Assembly (NCBI RefSeq): GCF_008035925.1
Contig: NZ_CP036264.1
Coordinates: 142,996 to 206,995, forward strand
Length of the DNA stretch: 64,000 nucleotides
From: Stieleria maiorica
Lineage (GTDB): Bacteria > Planctomycetota > Planctomycetia > Pirellulales > Pirellulaceae
Direction of reading: 5' to 3'
Shown: piece by piece, positions 41,967 to 52,600 of the stretch
Layout: the number at the start of each line of letters is the position of its first letter
How positions within the stretch are numbered: position 1 is the stretch's first letter
Notes under the pieces: model-generated
Databases searched by the model: none
What the model saw: the letters and a program-made list of their open reading frames with translations, nothing else
What the model was told of the DNA's origin: nothing
Made by a program: the position numbers and the translations under genes

Positions 41967-42818
41967 ATGACGCCGGGGTTCCATTGCAGCAGTCTGGAGT
42001 TCCACCAACCGACGACGTTGATCCCCAAGCTGGCTGAGCTGGGATTCGGCGCCGTTGCGATTCGGCCCTGTCGTGGACGCTGGGATCTGGACACACCCTG
42101 GTTCGACGCGGTGTCGGCGGAGATCGCAGGGACGGCCAAGGAGCACGGGGTCGCGATCGTGATCGACCTGGATGCGTTGTTCTACGATGATCCGGACAGC
42201 ATTGATCCCTATTCCCTGGCCAGCCAAGACGCGGCGATTCGGGATGCGGCGGCCGCCCAGATTCGCCGCTGGATCGAACGGACGGCAGAAATGGGCGCGG
42301 TCGCAACCACGTTTTCCACAGGCCGCGTGTGCCCGCGCGAGCGCGATGCGGCGGAGACGGATGATCACGGCGAACAAATTTTGGAGCGGTTGGCTGGCGC
42401 GATCAGCCCGCTGGTGCAGCTGGCGTCGTCGTTGGGCGTGAACCTGGCGTTGCGGCCGGTGTCCGAGCATGCGATCGCCACGGTGGCCCATTTCGAGCGT
42501 TTCGGACAATGGATCGGGACCGACGCGGCGTTGGGTTTGGCGGCCGATGTCGGGGAGATGTTATTGGGAGGCGAATTCCCGATCGGCGCCCGGTTGGCAC
42601 GGTTACAGCACCGATTGAGTTGCGTGTATCTGTGCGAACCGGATTTGGAACGCGGTTGTGACCAGCGGTTCGGTCATGGCGACATCGACTTGGGGCGGGT
42701 CTGGGAAGTGATGACCGAGAGCGGGTACGGCGGCCCGGCGGTGTTCCGTTGTTGCGGTCACGGGCGATTGGGGTTGGTGTCGGCGCGGGAGGCGTTGGCG
42801 TTGTTGGATCCGTCGTGA
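41967..42818 (+). CDS. Xylose-isomerase-like TIM-barrel protein
   Basis: The product has 283 residues from ATG 41967, two bases past the UbiA stop. Its pattern (CSSLEFHQPTTLIPKLAELG, FGAVAIRP, VAIVIDLDALFYDDP, LGVNLALRPVSEHAIATVA, GLAADVGEML, GGPAVFRCCGHGR) fits the AP-endonuclease-2/sugar isomerase superfamily. Several of the usual Glu/His metal ligands seem absent or replaced: the strand that usually ends in E reads NLALRPVSEH, and GLAADVGEM stands for the G-x-x-x-D-x-(G/S)-H strand. Activity may therefore differ from the family norm. It is the third gene of the operon with the thioredoxin-like and UbiA genes. Confidence 0.78.
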   Translation: MTPGFHCSSLEFHQPTTLIPKLAELGFGAVAIRPCRGRWDLDTPWFDAVSAEIAGTAKEHGVAIVIDLDALFYDDPDSIDPYSLASQDAAIRDAAAAQIRRWIERTAEMGAVATTFSTGRVCPRERDAAETDDHGEQILERLAGAISPLVQLASSLGVNLALRPVSEHAIATVAHFERFGQWIGTDAALGLAADVGEMLLGGEFPIGARLARLQHRLSCVYLCEPDLERGCDQRFGHGDIDLGRVWEVMTESGYGGPAVFRCCGHGRLGLVSAREALALLDPS

Positions 42819-43185
42819 CGGATGCGGAACTTCGAGGGGCTTTCCGTCTCATGACGGTCGCTGCTGTCGGGGTGCGATGGCTCTTCCGGGCCGTCGTCCG
42901 TGGGACTCCGCGCGACGACCTGGAAAGGACGTCGTACCGGCGAGCAGCTGCGAATTCCGAGATCGATGTTGACTCAAACCCCGTGAAACACGAAAAAAGA
43001 GTTTCACGAGGGCGAATCTGCTGGACCCTGTTGGTTGGACAGTCGTATCATGAATTTGACCCCGGAACGTCCCCGCTTTCGGGCGGAGGGCGACCGGGTG
43101 GTCGCCGGCGCGACAATGGTAGGCGGCCAATCAAGCAGCCTGTGACTCGGCCTTGGGCCGGCGGGCGAGGCGGCAGGTAGAGACG
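42819..43185. other. Intergenic region, no gene or structure seen
   Basis: About 370 bases between two forward genes. A forward frame spanning 42749-43180 overlaps the TIM-barrel gene and is Arg/Gly-rich without a start signal. A short palindrome-like GTTTCACGGGG..AAAGAGTTTCACGAGG stretch occurs near 42980-43010. No promoter was assigned. Confidence 0.4.
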
Positions 43186-43476
43186 ATGGTGATGGAATTA
43201 TTGAGTGATCCGGCCGTGAAGGCTGGTCTTGCACTGCTGATTTTGATCATCGTGTCTGCGGCCGCATTTTTCCTTGTGTCAAGGTTGCGCGACTACACCA
43301 ATGGAGACTGGGATTCGACCTCCGATGACCTCTTAAACTTGGAAGAAATGCGTTTGAAAGGTGACATCAGCGAGGAGGAATTCCGAACAATACAGGCAGC
43401 ATCCCACGGTTCCGACGAAGGGGACGCTCCGGAGGAACGCTCGACCGCCGAGACGGCGGCCGGTCGTAACGATTGA
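43186..43476 (+). CDS. Small membrane protein with SHOCT-like tail
   Basis: The product has 96 residues from ATG 43186 (MVMELLSDPAVKAG), with AGGTAG upstream; ATG 43192 is an alternative. One membrane helix (LALLILIIVSAAAFFLVSRL) is followed by LLNLEEMRLKGDISEEEFRT, which fits the short C-terminal SHOCT helix-turn-helix motif (L-x-x-M-x-x-x-G-x-I-x-x-x-E-F), and an acidic disordered end. Such proteins are probably oligomeric or regulatory membrane factors; function unknown. It lies upstream of clpX in the same direction, but 423 bases away. Confidence 0.75.
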   Translation: MVMELLSDPAVKAGLALLILIIVSAAAFFLVSRLRDYTNGDWDSTSDDLLNLEEMRLKGDISEEEFRTIQAASHGSDEGDAPEERSTAETAAGRND

Positions 43477-43899
43477 GACGATCTTCGTCGGATTGAACCT
43501 TCCATTGATTCAGTGACGAATCAATTTGTTTCGACGTGCACGATGCCACCTTTTCCGCAGTTGGCCCTCCCAATATTCCTGGGCAATCGGCTTCGGAAAC
43601 CATTTACCCACTAAGTTTACCAACCAGGGCTCAGGCATCCGTTACGGACGACTCTTTTAACTCACCTCCCGCTCGGAAGCGGATGGCGCATCACCGGATG
43701 CATCATCGTCTTCCCAGCAATGACGCAAAAGAGATGCTTGGGCTGTGGGCCGAACCGTTTGAAGCTTTCAATCGGCGCGTCCCGCGCTTGTCGACTGGAT
43801 ACGTAGCGTGGCGGAGGATCGGCTTGGGCCGGTCCCCCAACACCTTCCCTACGTGGTCGACCGGCGGACGAGTCGATTAGAGCACATAAGGAGTCGTTT
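43477..43899. other. clpX upstream region
   Basis: No convincing gene; frames here (43536-43880 plus, 43662-43949 minus) lack motifs. Near the clpX start there is a short inverted repeat GATCGGC-ttg-GGCCGGTC (about 43818-43835) and a strong Shine-Dalgarno AAGGAG at about 43887-43892, placed 7 bases before the ATG. Confidence 0.5.
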
Positions 43900-45180
43900 A
43901 TGCCCGTCAAGGATAACAACAGTACCACGCGCAGTAGCTCGTCGAACAAGAAGAACGCGTTCTGTTCCTTCTGCCGAAAGAGCTATCGTGACGTCGGTCC
44001 ATTGGTCGAAGGGCCAGGCGACGTTTATATCTGCGCCGAATGTATTGATCTGTGCCAGTCGATCCTGGAACAGGAGGAGCGCCGTCGCGGTCCGAGCAAA
44101 CAGCTGTTCAGCGACATCCCCTCGCCGCGCAAGATCGTCGAGCACCTGGACGAATACGTGATCGGCCAAGCGTCCGCCAAACGTGTCTTGGCTGTCGCCG
44201 TCCACAATCACTACAAGCGATTGACCAGTGATTGGGAAGGCAGCAGCGATGTCGAGATCGAAAAGAGCAACATCCTGTTGGTCGGACCGACCGGCAGCGG
44301 TAAAACGCTGTTGGCCCGCTCGCTGGCCCGCATGTTGGACGTGCCCTTTGCGATCGGCGACGCGACGACGTTGACCGAAGCCGGCTACGTCGGTGAAGAC
44401 GTCGAGAACCTGTTGCTGAAACTGTTGCACGCGGCCGACTTCGACGTCGAAGCCGCCCAGCGAGGCATCTTGTACATCGACGAGGTCGACAAGATCGGCA
44501 AGACCGGGGGCAACGTCTCGATCACACGCGACGTGTCCGGTGAAGGCGTCCAGCAAAGTCTGCTCAAGATGCTCGAAGGCACCGTGGCCAACGTGCCGCC
44601 CCAAGGCGGACGGAAGCATCCCGAGCAGCAGTACATCCAGTTGGACACCAGCAACATCCTGTTCATCGTCGGCGGAACCTTCGTCGGGATCGTAGACATC
44701 ATTCGTGACCGACTGGGTCACAAGACGCTCGGCTTCGGCGAAGGCGCCGGACGTTTGAACGAGCAGACGCACAGCGAGTTGGTCGCCGAGATTCAAGTCG
44801 AGGACGTCATGCAGTTCGGACTGATCCCCGAGCTTGTCGGACGTCTGCCGGTCGTCAGTTACCTGCAAGAACTCGATGAAGAGGGCTTGGTCCAAGTCCT
44901 GCGTGAACCGAAAAACGCGCTAACCAAACAGTTCGAAGCGCTGTTCAAGATGGAGAATTGCGAGTTGCACTTCACCGATGGAGCACTGCACCAGATCGCC
45001 CGCAAGGCCCTCAACAAAGGCGTCGGAGCCCGGGGACTGAGGGGGATTCTGGAGGAAGTGATGTTGGACATCATGTACGAATTGCCCGAGCAAGAAGAGG
45101 GCAAGGTGTACACGATCGACGAGGACGTGGTAGCCGGAAAGCAAAAGCTGTTCCAGATGCCAACCACCAAGAGCGCCTAG
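43900..45180 (+). CDS. clpX: ATP-dependent Clp protease ATP-binding subunit ClpX
   Basis: The product has 426 residues from ATG 43900 with AAGGAG upstream. The N-terminal C4 zinc finger is visible (CSFC near residue 22, CAEC near 47). The AAA+ core follows: Walker A GPTGSGKT, Walker [11 protein letters not shown], pore loop GYVGED, the RKH loop in [12 protein letters not shown], and the sensor-2 region [20 protein letters not shown]. It unfolds tagged proteins for ClpP. No clpP gene is adjacent, unlike in many bacteria. The gene ends at a clear terminator. Confidence 0.97.
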   Translation: MPVKDNNSTTRSSSSNKKNAFCSFCRKSYRDVGPLVEGPGDVYICAECIDLCQSILEQEERRRGPSKQLFSDIPSPRKIVEHLDEYVIGQASAKRVLAVAVHNHYKRLTSDWEGSSDVEIEKSNILLVGPTGSGKTLLARSLARMLDVPFAIGDATTLTEAGYVGEDVENLLLKLLHAADFDVEAAQRGILYIDEVDKIGKTGGNVSITRDVSGEGVQQSLLKMLEGTVANVPPQGGRKHPEQQYIQLDTSNILFIVGGTFVGIVDIIRDRLGHKTLGFGEGAGRLNEQTHSELVAEIQVEDVMQFGLIPELVGRLPVVSYLQELDEEGLVQVLREPKNALTKQFEALFKMENCELHFTDGALHQIARKALNKGVGARGLRGILEEVMLDIMYELPEQEEGKVYTIDEDVVAGKQKLFQMPTTKSA

Positions 45181-45231
45181 CGGCGACCCTCCCAAGCGAC
45201 GTCCTGATCGCGAATCACTTCCGCGTCAAAG

Positions 45232-45265
45232 CGCCGATGGCCTCCCCCCGCCATCGGCGTTTTTT
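45232..45265 (+). terminator. Rho-independent terminator of clpX
   Basis: A perfect 10-bp stem CGCCGATGGC/GCCATCGGCG (45232-45241 with 45250-45259) with an eight-base C-rich loop is followed by TTTTTT. It lies 51 bases after the clpX stop. Confidence 0.93.
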
Positions 45266-45309
45266 GTTGCCGTGAGTCTTTCGTGGCGGAAACAGGCGTC
45301 CTCTGGAAA

Positions 45310-48300
45310 TCACTCGTTGATGCTGCCATTGCCCACCGTATCCGCTTTGATTGGCGGACCGGAACGAGGGCGGGCTGTCGCGGAATTAAAATCGCCGCTG
45401 AGTGTAATCCAATGGATCAAGCCTCCTTCCTGAAGTGTTACGAAGACAGAGTCGTCACCTGACAGCCGGCAATCAAAAAATTCTCCCCGCGCTTTCATGA
45501 TCGGAAAGAGTTTTTGTCGGGCTGGAACATTGAAGCCCCAGGCTTCACCGCTACGCGAGACCGAAAAAAGTGTTCGGTCGTCTTGGCTGAGCGCCAGCGT
45601 TCTGGGGACGCCACCTGGAAAAACGCCGATCAACTCACCGGGAGCGTCACTCCACGGGTCCCAGATTCGAATGGTGCGATCGTCACTGCTTGTCACCACG
45701 TGCCGACCGTTGGAATCGAATTTCAAGTCAGCGATGGTTTCGCTGTGATGCCTCAAGGAGGTTCGTATCAGGTCACCAGAGTCGACGTGGTAGACCATGA
45801 CGTCACCCCGGTAGCTTGTTACCAGATGATTGCCGTCCGGCGTCAGGTCTGCGGTGTAAGCGTCGGGACAACTGGCACGGAAAACGATTTCCAATCCCGG
45901 CCGTTCGACGACGACAAGAACGTCGTCGGTTCGGCTAAACAACAACAATCGTCCCCCATCGGCAGAGAATATGAGGTCAGAAAAATCTGCTGTTTCGGGC
46001 AAGGTGAACACCTCACCTTGATCGGGATCCTCGGCGTGCGCTGCGATCAGTTTCCCGTCGGTGGTGGCAACAGCGAATCGATGCTCTCCGGGGAAGAACG
46101 AGATTCCGGCGAGCCTTGAATCGGTGTTGATCGTCGGAACCTGTCGCGCCTGGTGAGTATGGGTGTCGACCAGTTGTACCGTCCGGTAGTCGTGTGTCGC
46201 CAACCACCTGCCGTCATCGGAAATACTGATTCGGTTTACCGGCATTGCGTCGCGCGGTTGATGTTCGTTGCGAACATCCAATTGTGAGACCACCAACGCC
46301 CCGTCTCCACCGACGCTGGCAATCTGTTCTTCGTCCAGCCATAAAACGTCATTGACACGCCCACGATGCGCGTAGATCGACTTCAACGCGCCAGGTGAGC
46401 CAACACGGGTGTTACGATTTTCAGTAAGGTCATCGGCAGGTAGCAGGTGAATCACACCCGAGCGGCACCCCACTGCGGCCCGGTTCCCATCGGCTGAGAT
46501 GGCAAGGGATTGCACGGCACTGGGAAGCGTTTCGGCGTGAATCAGTTCCCAGTCAGGTACCGATCGAACTTCGACGTTGCCTTTGACCGTCGCGTAGACG
46601 ATCGTACGGCCGCCAGCGCCAAACGCCACGTTCGTCAGCCGATGTTTGGCCGGCGGCGAGCTGCGAATCAGCTTTCGATCCGCGACGTTCCACAGCGAGA
46701 TGATTTTGTCATCCGATGCGCAAGCGATCGATTTGCCGTCGGCGGAAATGCAAATCGATTCAATCGTCTTGGCGTGAAACCTGAGCACACCAAGTATTGA
46801 TCCGGTCGCAACATCGTAGACACGAACATCGGGACTTCGCCCCGAGGCGAACAATTGCGTGCCGTCGCGGGAGAATTCAAGGTCCAGGACTTCGATTCCA
46901 TCAAACGAATACTCAGCAACCGTGGCGAAGTCGGTGGGATTCGTCAGTCGGATCATTCCTTTGTTTCCCCCGACCGCCAAGAACGCCCCGTCAGGTGAGA
47001 ACGCGAGCGTGTTGATGGCGCCGAATCCCATGTTGCAGGGTTTCGTTTGCCCCGACTCGAACGCGAAATCGTGAAGCAATCCGAGGTCGCCCGAGGCAAC
47101 CAGACGGTCTTGATCCGGCCGAATCGCGAGTGTATTGAGTGGTTCGTTGGAGATCGAGAATGCTGTTCGGGTCGCCGTCACTTTCTGCAATAGATGGGAC
47201 CATTCGATGCCCCGATGATCTTGGTCGAATCGCGTCGGATTGGCTGGCTCTGGGACATGTCGGTTCAACAATGCGATGGATTGGGCTACATCGCCATCAG
47301 CAAGTGATTCGGCGGCAATTCGAATGTCCGCGGCATAGAGCGATTCATTGTTACGCAAACGTTCGCGTTCGACACGGTCCAACAAAATGCCGATTTGACG
47401 TCGTTGATTGCGTTCCGTTTGAGCTTGATGAAAGCTGACTGCAGCGATCGCGATCGCCGACACAAGCACGGCGGCGAGAATTCCAAAGGCGCCCTTATAG
47501 CGTTCAGCCAGCTTGCGAAAGTGATAGATCGGCGAGGGGGGGCGAGCGTCAATCGGATCGCCATTCAAAAAACGTTCCAGATCGCGCGACAGTGCCGTGA
47601 TCGTCTGGTAGCGACGGCTTTTCTCATGCTCCAACGCTTTGACGACGATCCAATCGGTATCGTCGGATAACTGTGCGGCAAGTCGCAACGGGCTCTGGCT
47701 TCGATTGGCCGCGATTTCCGCACGCCTTTCCAACGAGAGTCGTTTGTATCGACGACTTGGCTTCTTGGCCCACGCCGATTTTACTGCCGTGGTAGGAGAA
47801 TGGGAGCGTGATCCTGTTTCTTGCTTGACGTCGTCATCGGGAGTTTCGCCGGTCAGTAGTTCGTGCAGAATCACGCCCATCGAGTAGACATCGCTGCGGA
47901 TATCGACGTCGTCGGACCCGGCGAGAGACTGTTCGGGGCTCATGTATTGAGGCGTCCCCAGGACCCGCGACAGTGCGGTTAACTTTCGCTTTTCAGAAAG
48001 CGGAACATTGATCGCTTTCGCCAAACCGAAATCGATCACCTTCGGAAGCGGTTTTCCGTTCTGGTGCGAAATTAAAATATTGTTCGGTTTGAGGTCGCGG
48101 TGAATGATTCCCCGTTGATGGGCATGTTCAACCGCGGAGCAGACTTGGAGAAAAAGATTGAACCGTTCCTTCAGGCTCGATTTTTCGCGGTCACAATACT
48201 CCGTCAACGTATCGCCATCGACGAGTTCCATAATGATAAAAGGGTGACCTTTGTCGGTTTGACCGGCGTCAAAGACGTTGGCAATATTCGGATGCTTGAG

Positions 48301-48708
48301 CTTGGCGAGCATCTGTTGTTCAACTCGGAACCGGGCGAGCACTTCACGTGTGTCCAATCCGGGTTTGATCACCTTCAATGCGACGTCGCGCTGGAGCGGT
48401 TCGATCTGTTTGGCATGATAGACCAGTCCCATCCCGCCCTCGCCGATCATTTCACAGATCTCGTAGCGGCCGACCCTGTCACCGCTTGCCAGCGGGTAAG
48501 TGTCGGAATCTGGTGGAGTCGCGTTCGCCGCATCCAGAACCCGATTGGCCCTCTGGTGTGCCGCGACCAACCGCTCAACCTCGGACATCAACCGCGCGTC
48601 GCCGTTGCAATGGCGACGGATCAATGCGGTTGCGTCATCGTTTTGGAGGTTTTCGACCACAGAAAAGAAGACGGATTTTGCTTTTTGGTAATCAGCTGGA
48701 TTGTCCAT
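45310..48708 (-). CDS. Transmembrane Ser/Thr protein kinase with WD40 repeats
   Basis: The product has 1,132 residues. The kinase domain spans residues 82-380: Gly-rich loop IGEGGMGLVY (88-97), Lys112 in ALKVIK, catalytic Asp205 in HRDLKPNN, DFG at 226-228 and SPEQ at 257-260. A short insert with many Lys and Ser (about 290-335) interrupts the C-lobe. One membrane helix follows (407-426, GAFGILAAVLVSAIAIAAVS), then about 700 residues with WD40-like blades such as INTLAFSPDGAFLAVGGNKG, IESICISADGKSIACASDDK and IADLKFDSNGRHVVTSSDDR with RTIRIWDP. It would sense outside or periplasmic signals through the propeller. An ECF sigma factor lies just upstream in the same direction. Confidence 0.93.
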   Translation of the reverse strand: MDNPADYQKAKSVFFSVVENLQNDDATALIRRHCNGDARLMSEVERLVAAHQRANRVLDAANATPPDSDTYPLASGDRVGRYEICEMIGEGGMGLVYHAKQIEPLQRDVALKVIKPGLDTREVLARFRVEQQMLAKLKHPNIANVFDAGQTDKGHPFIIMELVDGDTLTEYCDREKSSLKERFNLFLQVCSAVEHAHQRGIIHRDLKPNNILISHQNGKPLPKVIDFGLAKAINVPLSEKRKLTALSRVLGTPQYMSPEQSLAGSDDVDIRSDVYSMGVILHELLTGETPDDDVKQETGSRSHSPTTAVKSAWAKKPSRRYKRLSLERRAEIAANRSQSPLRLAAQLSDDTDWIVVKALEHEKSRRYQTITALSRDLERFLNGDPIDARPPSPIYHFRKLAERYKGAFGILAAVLVSAIAIAAVSFHQAQTERNQRRQIGILLDRVERERLRNNESLYAADIRIAAESLADGDVAQSIALLNRHVPEPANPTRFDQDHRGIEWSHLLQKVTATRTAFSISNEPLNTLAIRPDQDRLVASGDLGLLHDFAFESGQTKPCNMGFGAINTLAFSPDGAFLAVGGNKGMIRLTNPTDFATVAEYSFDGIEVLDLEFSRDGTQLFASGRSPDVRVYDVATGSILGVLRFHAKTIESICISADGKSIACASDDKIISLWNVADRKLIRSSPPAKHRLTNVAFGAGGRTIVYATVKGNVEVRSVPDWELIHAETLPSAVQSLAISADGNRAAVGCRSGVIHLLPADDLTENRNTRVGSPGALKSIYAHRGRVNDVLWLDEEQIASVGGDGALVVSQLDVRNEHQPRDAMPVNRISISDDGRWLATHDYRTVQLVDTHTHQARQVPTINTDSRLAGISFFPGEHRFAVATTDGKLIAAHAEDPDQGEVFTLPETADFSDLIFSADGGRLLLFSRTDDVLVVVERPGLEIVFRASCPDAYTADLTPDGNHLVTSYRGDVMVYHVDSGDLIRTSLRHHSETIADLKFDSNGRHVVTSSDDRTIRIWDPWSDAPGELIGVFPGGVPRTLALSQDDRTLFSVSRSGEAWGFNVPARQKLFPIMKARGEFFDCRLSGDDSVFVTLQEGGLIHWITLSGDFNSATARPRSGPPIKADTVGNGSINE

Positions 48709-48859
48709 GGTGTTCGAACCGTCAGGATGACTTTTCTGCTTCGGTTTAGGGGCACGTCTTGGCCCCCGAAAATGACATGCGAAAAACGCGACCGCTCATT
48801 TCAATTAAGTTTCCACCGACAGAAAATACTCGCTTTCATCATCTATCCGCCGGCGGACA

Positions 48860-49399
48860 TCAGGGTTGCAACTTTGAAGCCAGCCAGGCTCGGGCAAAGA
48901 CCCAGTCACGAAAAACGGACGACGTGTTGTCTGCCAACGCACAGGCGATTTCGTCGAAAGTCATCCCGGCGAAGACCCTGAATTCGACAATCTGGGCGGC
49001 GCGATGGTCCAACGAGGCGAGCTCGTGTAATAGATCATCAAGTTCAACGATCCGATCGCCTTGGGGGTCGCGTCCCAAATCAAAGTCAAATAGTTCCACG
49101 CGATTCCAGGCCCCCCCATGCTTGATGGTTTGTTTACGTCGCGCATTGTCCACGAGCACACGACGCATCACCTTGGCTGCCGATGCGAAAAAGTGTCCCT
49201 CGGAATCCCAAGAAGAAGTGCTGGCGGCCAATCTTAGAAACGCTTCATGGACCAACGCAGTTGCCTGAAGCGTCTGTCCCGGCTGTTCCATGCGCAGGCA
49301 CGAGGCGGCGAGCATTCGCAGTTCTCCGTAGAGCCGCGGTAACATCTCTTCGGTCGTTCCAGGTTGCCAGTTTTCGGTGTCGCCTCGATCGTCAGACAT
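48860..49399 (-). CDS. ECF RNA polymerase sigma factor
   Basis: The product has 179 residues from ATG 49397-49399 (MSDDRGDTENWQPGTTEEML); an ATG three codons upstream (49406-49408) is equally possible. Region 2 reads MLPRLYGELRMLAASCLRME then PGQTLQATALVHEAFLRLA and FASAAKVMRRVLVDNARRK, the pattern of the planctomycete/acidobacterial ECF group with a H-E-A-(F/Y)-L-R-L core. Region 4 is FRVFAGMTFDEIACALADNT plus SVFRDWVFARAWLASKL. No anti-sigma gene is present. Instead the kinase gene 45310-48708 follows 151 bases downstream, the usual partner of this ECF group, suggesting control by phosphorylation. Confidence 0.92.
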   Translation of the reverse strand: MSDDRGDTENWQPGTTEEMLPRLYGELRMLAASCLRMEQPGQTLQATALVHEAFLRLAASTSSWDSEGHFFASAAKVMRRVLVDNARRKQTIKHGGAWNRVELFDFDLGRDPQGDRIVELDDLLHELASLDHRAAQIVEFRVFAGMTFDEIACALADNTSSVFRDWVFARAWLASKLQP

Positions 49400-49677
49400 G
49401 GGACGCATTTTAGTCAAAAGGGCAGGCGATTGATTGCCGCGCCGGGAGTGACGCCGTGCCCCAATCGTACCCGACCGGCAGACCGCCGCGTGGCGATGCG
49501 CCGCATCGGACCAATACCACTTCTGAGGAATCTTGGGAATTTCTGAAATCGTCGCGTTGCATTCTCGCATGCATCCCTGGAGGACCGATGCGCACGCGGT
49601 TGGGTACGCTATGCCGTCGAAGTCGTCTCAATCCGAAACCGCCCGTGGAACCAGAACTCCGTACAGTTGGTTGCTGC

Positions 49678-52600
49678 ATGTTCGAGACCAAGTCTAAGAA
49701 AGACACGCTAAGTCGAAAAATCCGGATCGCGCGGCGACGCCGGCTTGCCATCGAAGTTTGTGAACCGAGACGCTTGCTCGCCGCGACCCCCGTCAGCGAT
49801 TTTGACCGAGAGAGTATATTGGAAGGCGCCGACGGGATCGCACAGTGGTTGAGCGAATTTCGCGGACAGCCGGAACTCGATCGCCACTTGGCGTTCGGCC
49901 GAGACGCATCGACGCAGGGGCGTCCGACGCTGGGAAGCGTGATCCGCTTCGAAGTCGCCGCGTCGAACCAACTTGCCGCGCCGATTCAAGCATACTTTGA
50001 CCAGACCCCGGACGATCAAGAGACGCTTGAGTCGCTGGCAGATTTCGTCGGTGGTCAGATCGTTCAGGCCGACGGACAGACCGCCATTCGGACCACGATT
50101 GATTTGGCAAGCTCGGAAACACTCACATTGGATCCCGCACCGCTGCTTGCAAGCAGCGGAATCACTATCGATCCTGGCCAGTCGCTCCCCGTCATCGAAC
50201 TCGTCTTATCGGGAACGTTCGAATTCGATTTCGGAATCGACACGAACTACGAATCATCGGCCGATCAGTCATTCTTCATTCGACCTGCCGACATCTCGTG
50301 GACCTATGGGGTCAGTGAATCCGATCTCGGTTTTGTCGGCGACTACGGCGCGGTAGAACTCTCGGTTACGGGTTCGGTATCCTCGGTAGCCAATGCGCAC
50401 ATCCCGTTTCCAATCGATGCCGAAGGCAATCCCGAGATCCTTCGTCTGGCGGACTTGCACGAAGGGATTGAAGTCGAGTCGATCGGCGTTGTGGTGGAAC
50501 CTCAAACGCCTTTATCGGCGTCCTTTAACGTCACACCAACGGGATCGATCTCTGGAACTCAGGCCTTGGCCGGACAAGTCATCGTCGATGGCGCGAATCT
50601 TTGGGCGACGGGATTCGATAATGAACTGCTCGGTTCGGCCTTTGATGATTTTGACGCCTTCAATCGAGTCCCGGTGATCGATCTGCGTTCGCCGCTCACT
50701 CAAGTTTCGACTTGGCTGCAACGCGCGATCGAAAGTGAACTCGGCGACTTGGACACGCCTTGGATCGTCGGCACTGACGTTGATGTGGTGCTGCCGGTCG
50801 ATTCCGTGCTCTCGACTCAAGTCATCGAACCTTTGTTACAAGATCGCGAGGCGCCGATCGCGACTTACCAGCATTTCTTTTCAGAACTGTCGGCGGCCCT
50901 GGGAGTCGAGCCCGGTGAGCTTCAGCCTTCGTACCACAAGAGCACTCAGCGGCTCAGTTTCAACTTGCCGCTGGGCAGCGTCACCGTGTACGAGGACAGC
51001 TTTCCCTTCGACACGGGGATGACACTCGGACCATTGACTGATTTTGTCGGGGATGGTCAAGTCGCGGTGACCAGTGTCGTTGACCAGCTGGGGCTCTCGA
51101 TCGCGATCGACTTGTCGGAACACCACACGGAGTTGATCGGACAAATGGACGTGCCGGCTGATGGTGTGCTCAGTCGCGATGCTGTTTTTACTGTGGCCCT
51201 CGGTCTTTGGCAGGAAGAAGAGGTTCACGTTCCGCGTGATCCGGCGAACACATCGGTCGCCGACTTGGTCACAGACATCCAAACCGCGATCGCTGCCTCG
51301 GGAATCGAGGGGCTGACGGTTGAAGTCGTGGATCGCCGCATTCGACTGACCAGTTTGCCATCGATCAATGCCCCGGTGCTGGTCATTGCCGCCGATCCGG
51401 AGGACGCGTCGGTGACCGAGTTGGGATTGGCCTCACCGCCGCCGCCCCGCGCCGCTTCCCTGCTCGGCTTGGAAGAGTTGCCGGGCGATGGCATTCTGAG
51501 TGGCGACGCGAATTTTCAAATCTCAGTCCATTCTGGTCCGTCGAAGGACATTACGCTCACGCAGCTTTCCACGGCGGACAATACCAGCCGTGCCGACCTG
51601 GTCGAGGACCTTCAATTTGCGCTCGACCAAGCCGCCGTTCCGGTGAAGGCGGAGTTGTTTCAAGAGGTCTTGTTGATATCAACGCTAGCGGAGACGGCCG
51701 ATTCGACATTGACGATCGAGGCGGTCGAAGGCGGGGTAGCCGGCTTGGAACTTGGGCTTAGTGGAACGATGGTCTCCCAGCCCAATCTGGCACTCGGGGT
51801 CGACGTCAGCAGCCCTGACGAGCGGATTCGCGTTCGCTCCGTGGATTGGGACGCGACCACAACGCTGTCGATGTCCGGTCTGGTCGGCCAGGGGAATACC
51901 GGGATTGTCGAAGTCGATGTGGCCGGTGGGTCAGCGTCTGGATCGGTGCAATCCGGGTTCGCCTACAGTCCCTCGACCAGCCAGTCGCTTGGGGAACTCT
52001 ATGCCGCGTTGGACTCCGACGAGACGCCGTGGACAGCAACCGCGTCAGGATCCGGAACAATCACATTGCCCATCGCGGTATCCGACGATGTCCTGCCCCT
52101 TTCGGGAAACGCACCGCAGATCCAGGTGGCCGATTCGGATTTGACATCGGATGACGACGAGGTTGCAACCTTCATTGATGCAAGCGAAATCGAACGACTT
52201 TCATCGCTGACCAAGAACGAACTCCTCGCTGGGCTGCGTGCTGCGGGGCATTTCCTTCAGATGGCTGATCAGTCCGAAACGCTCGACGCCAGGCTTCCCT
52301 TTACACCGACATCAATCGATGGAGTTGTTTCGCTCGCGCCCGAGTTTCTTGCCGGCGTCGATCAGATCGCAGCAACAGACAACGTTTCGCTGCAAACGCT
52401 TCGCCAGACCATCGCGGATGGTCTGGGGCTGACAATGGATCAGGTGGCTTGGAACCTGATCGGCGGCAACGACCTAAGGATCACGATCGATACCGGCCAG
52501 CAAACTCGGACGAGAAACCTGCCGTTATTGGTACCGCTGGACAGTTACCAACTTGGATCCGATGTGCCGGCGAGCCATTTGGATGGCGTGACGGACTTTC

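Noticed and set aside
42749..43180. 143-codon forward ORF after the TIM-barrel gene
   Set aside because: It begins inside the TIM-barrel gene in another frame, is Arg/Gly-rich and has no initiation signal.
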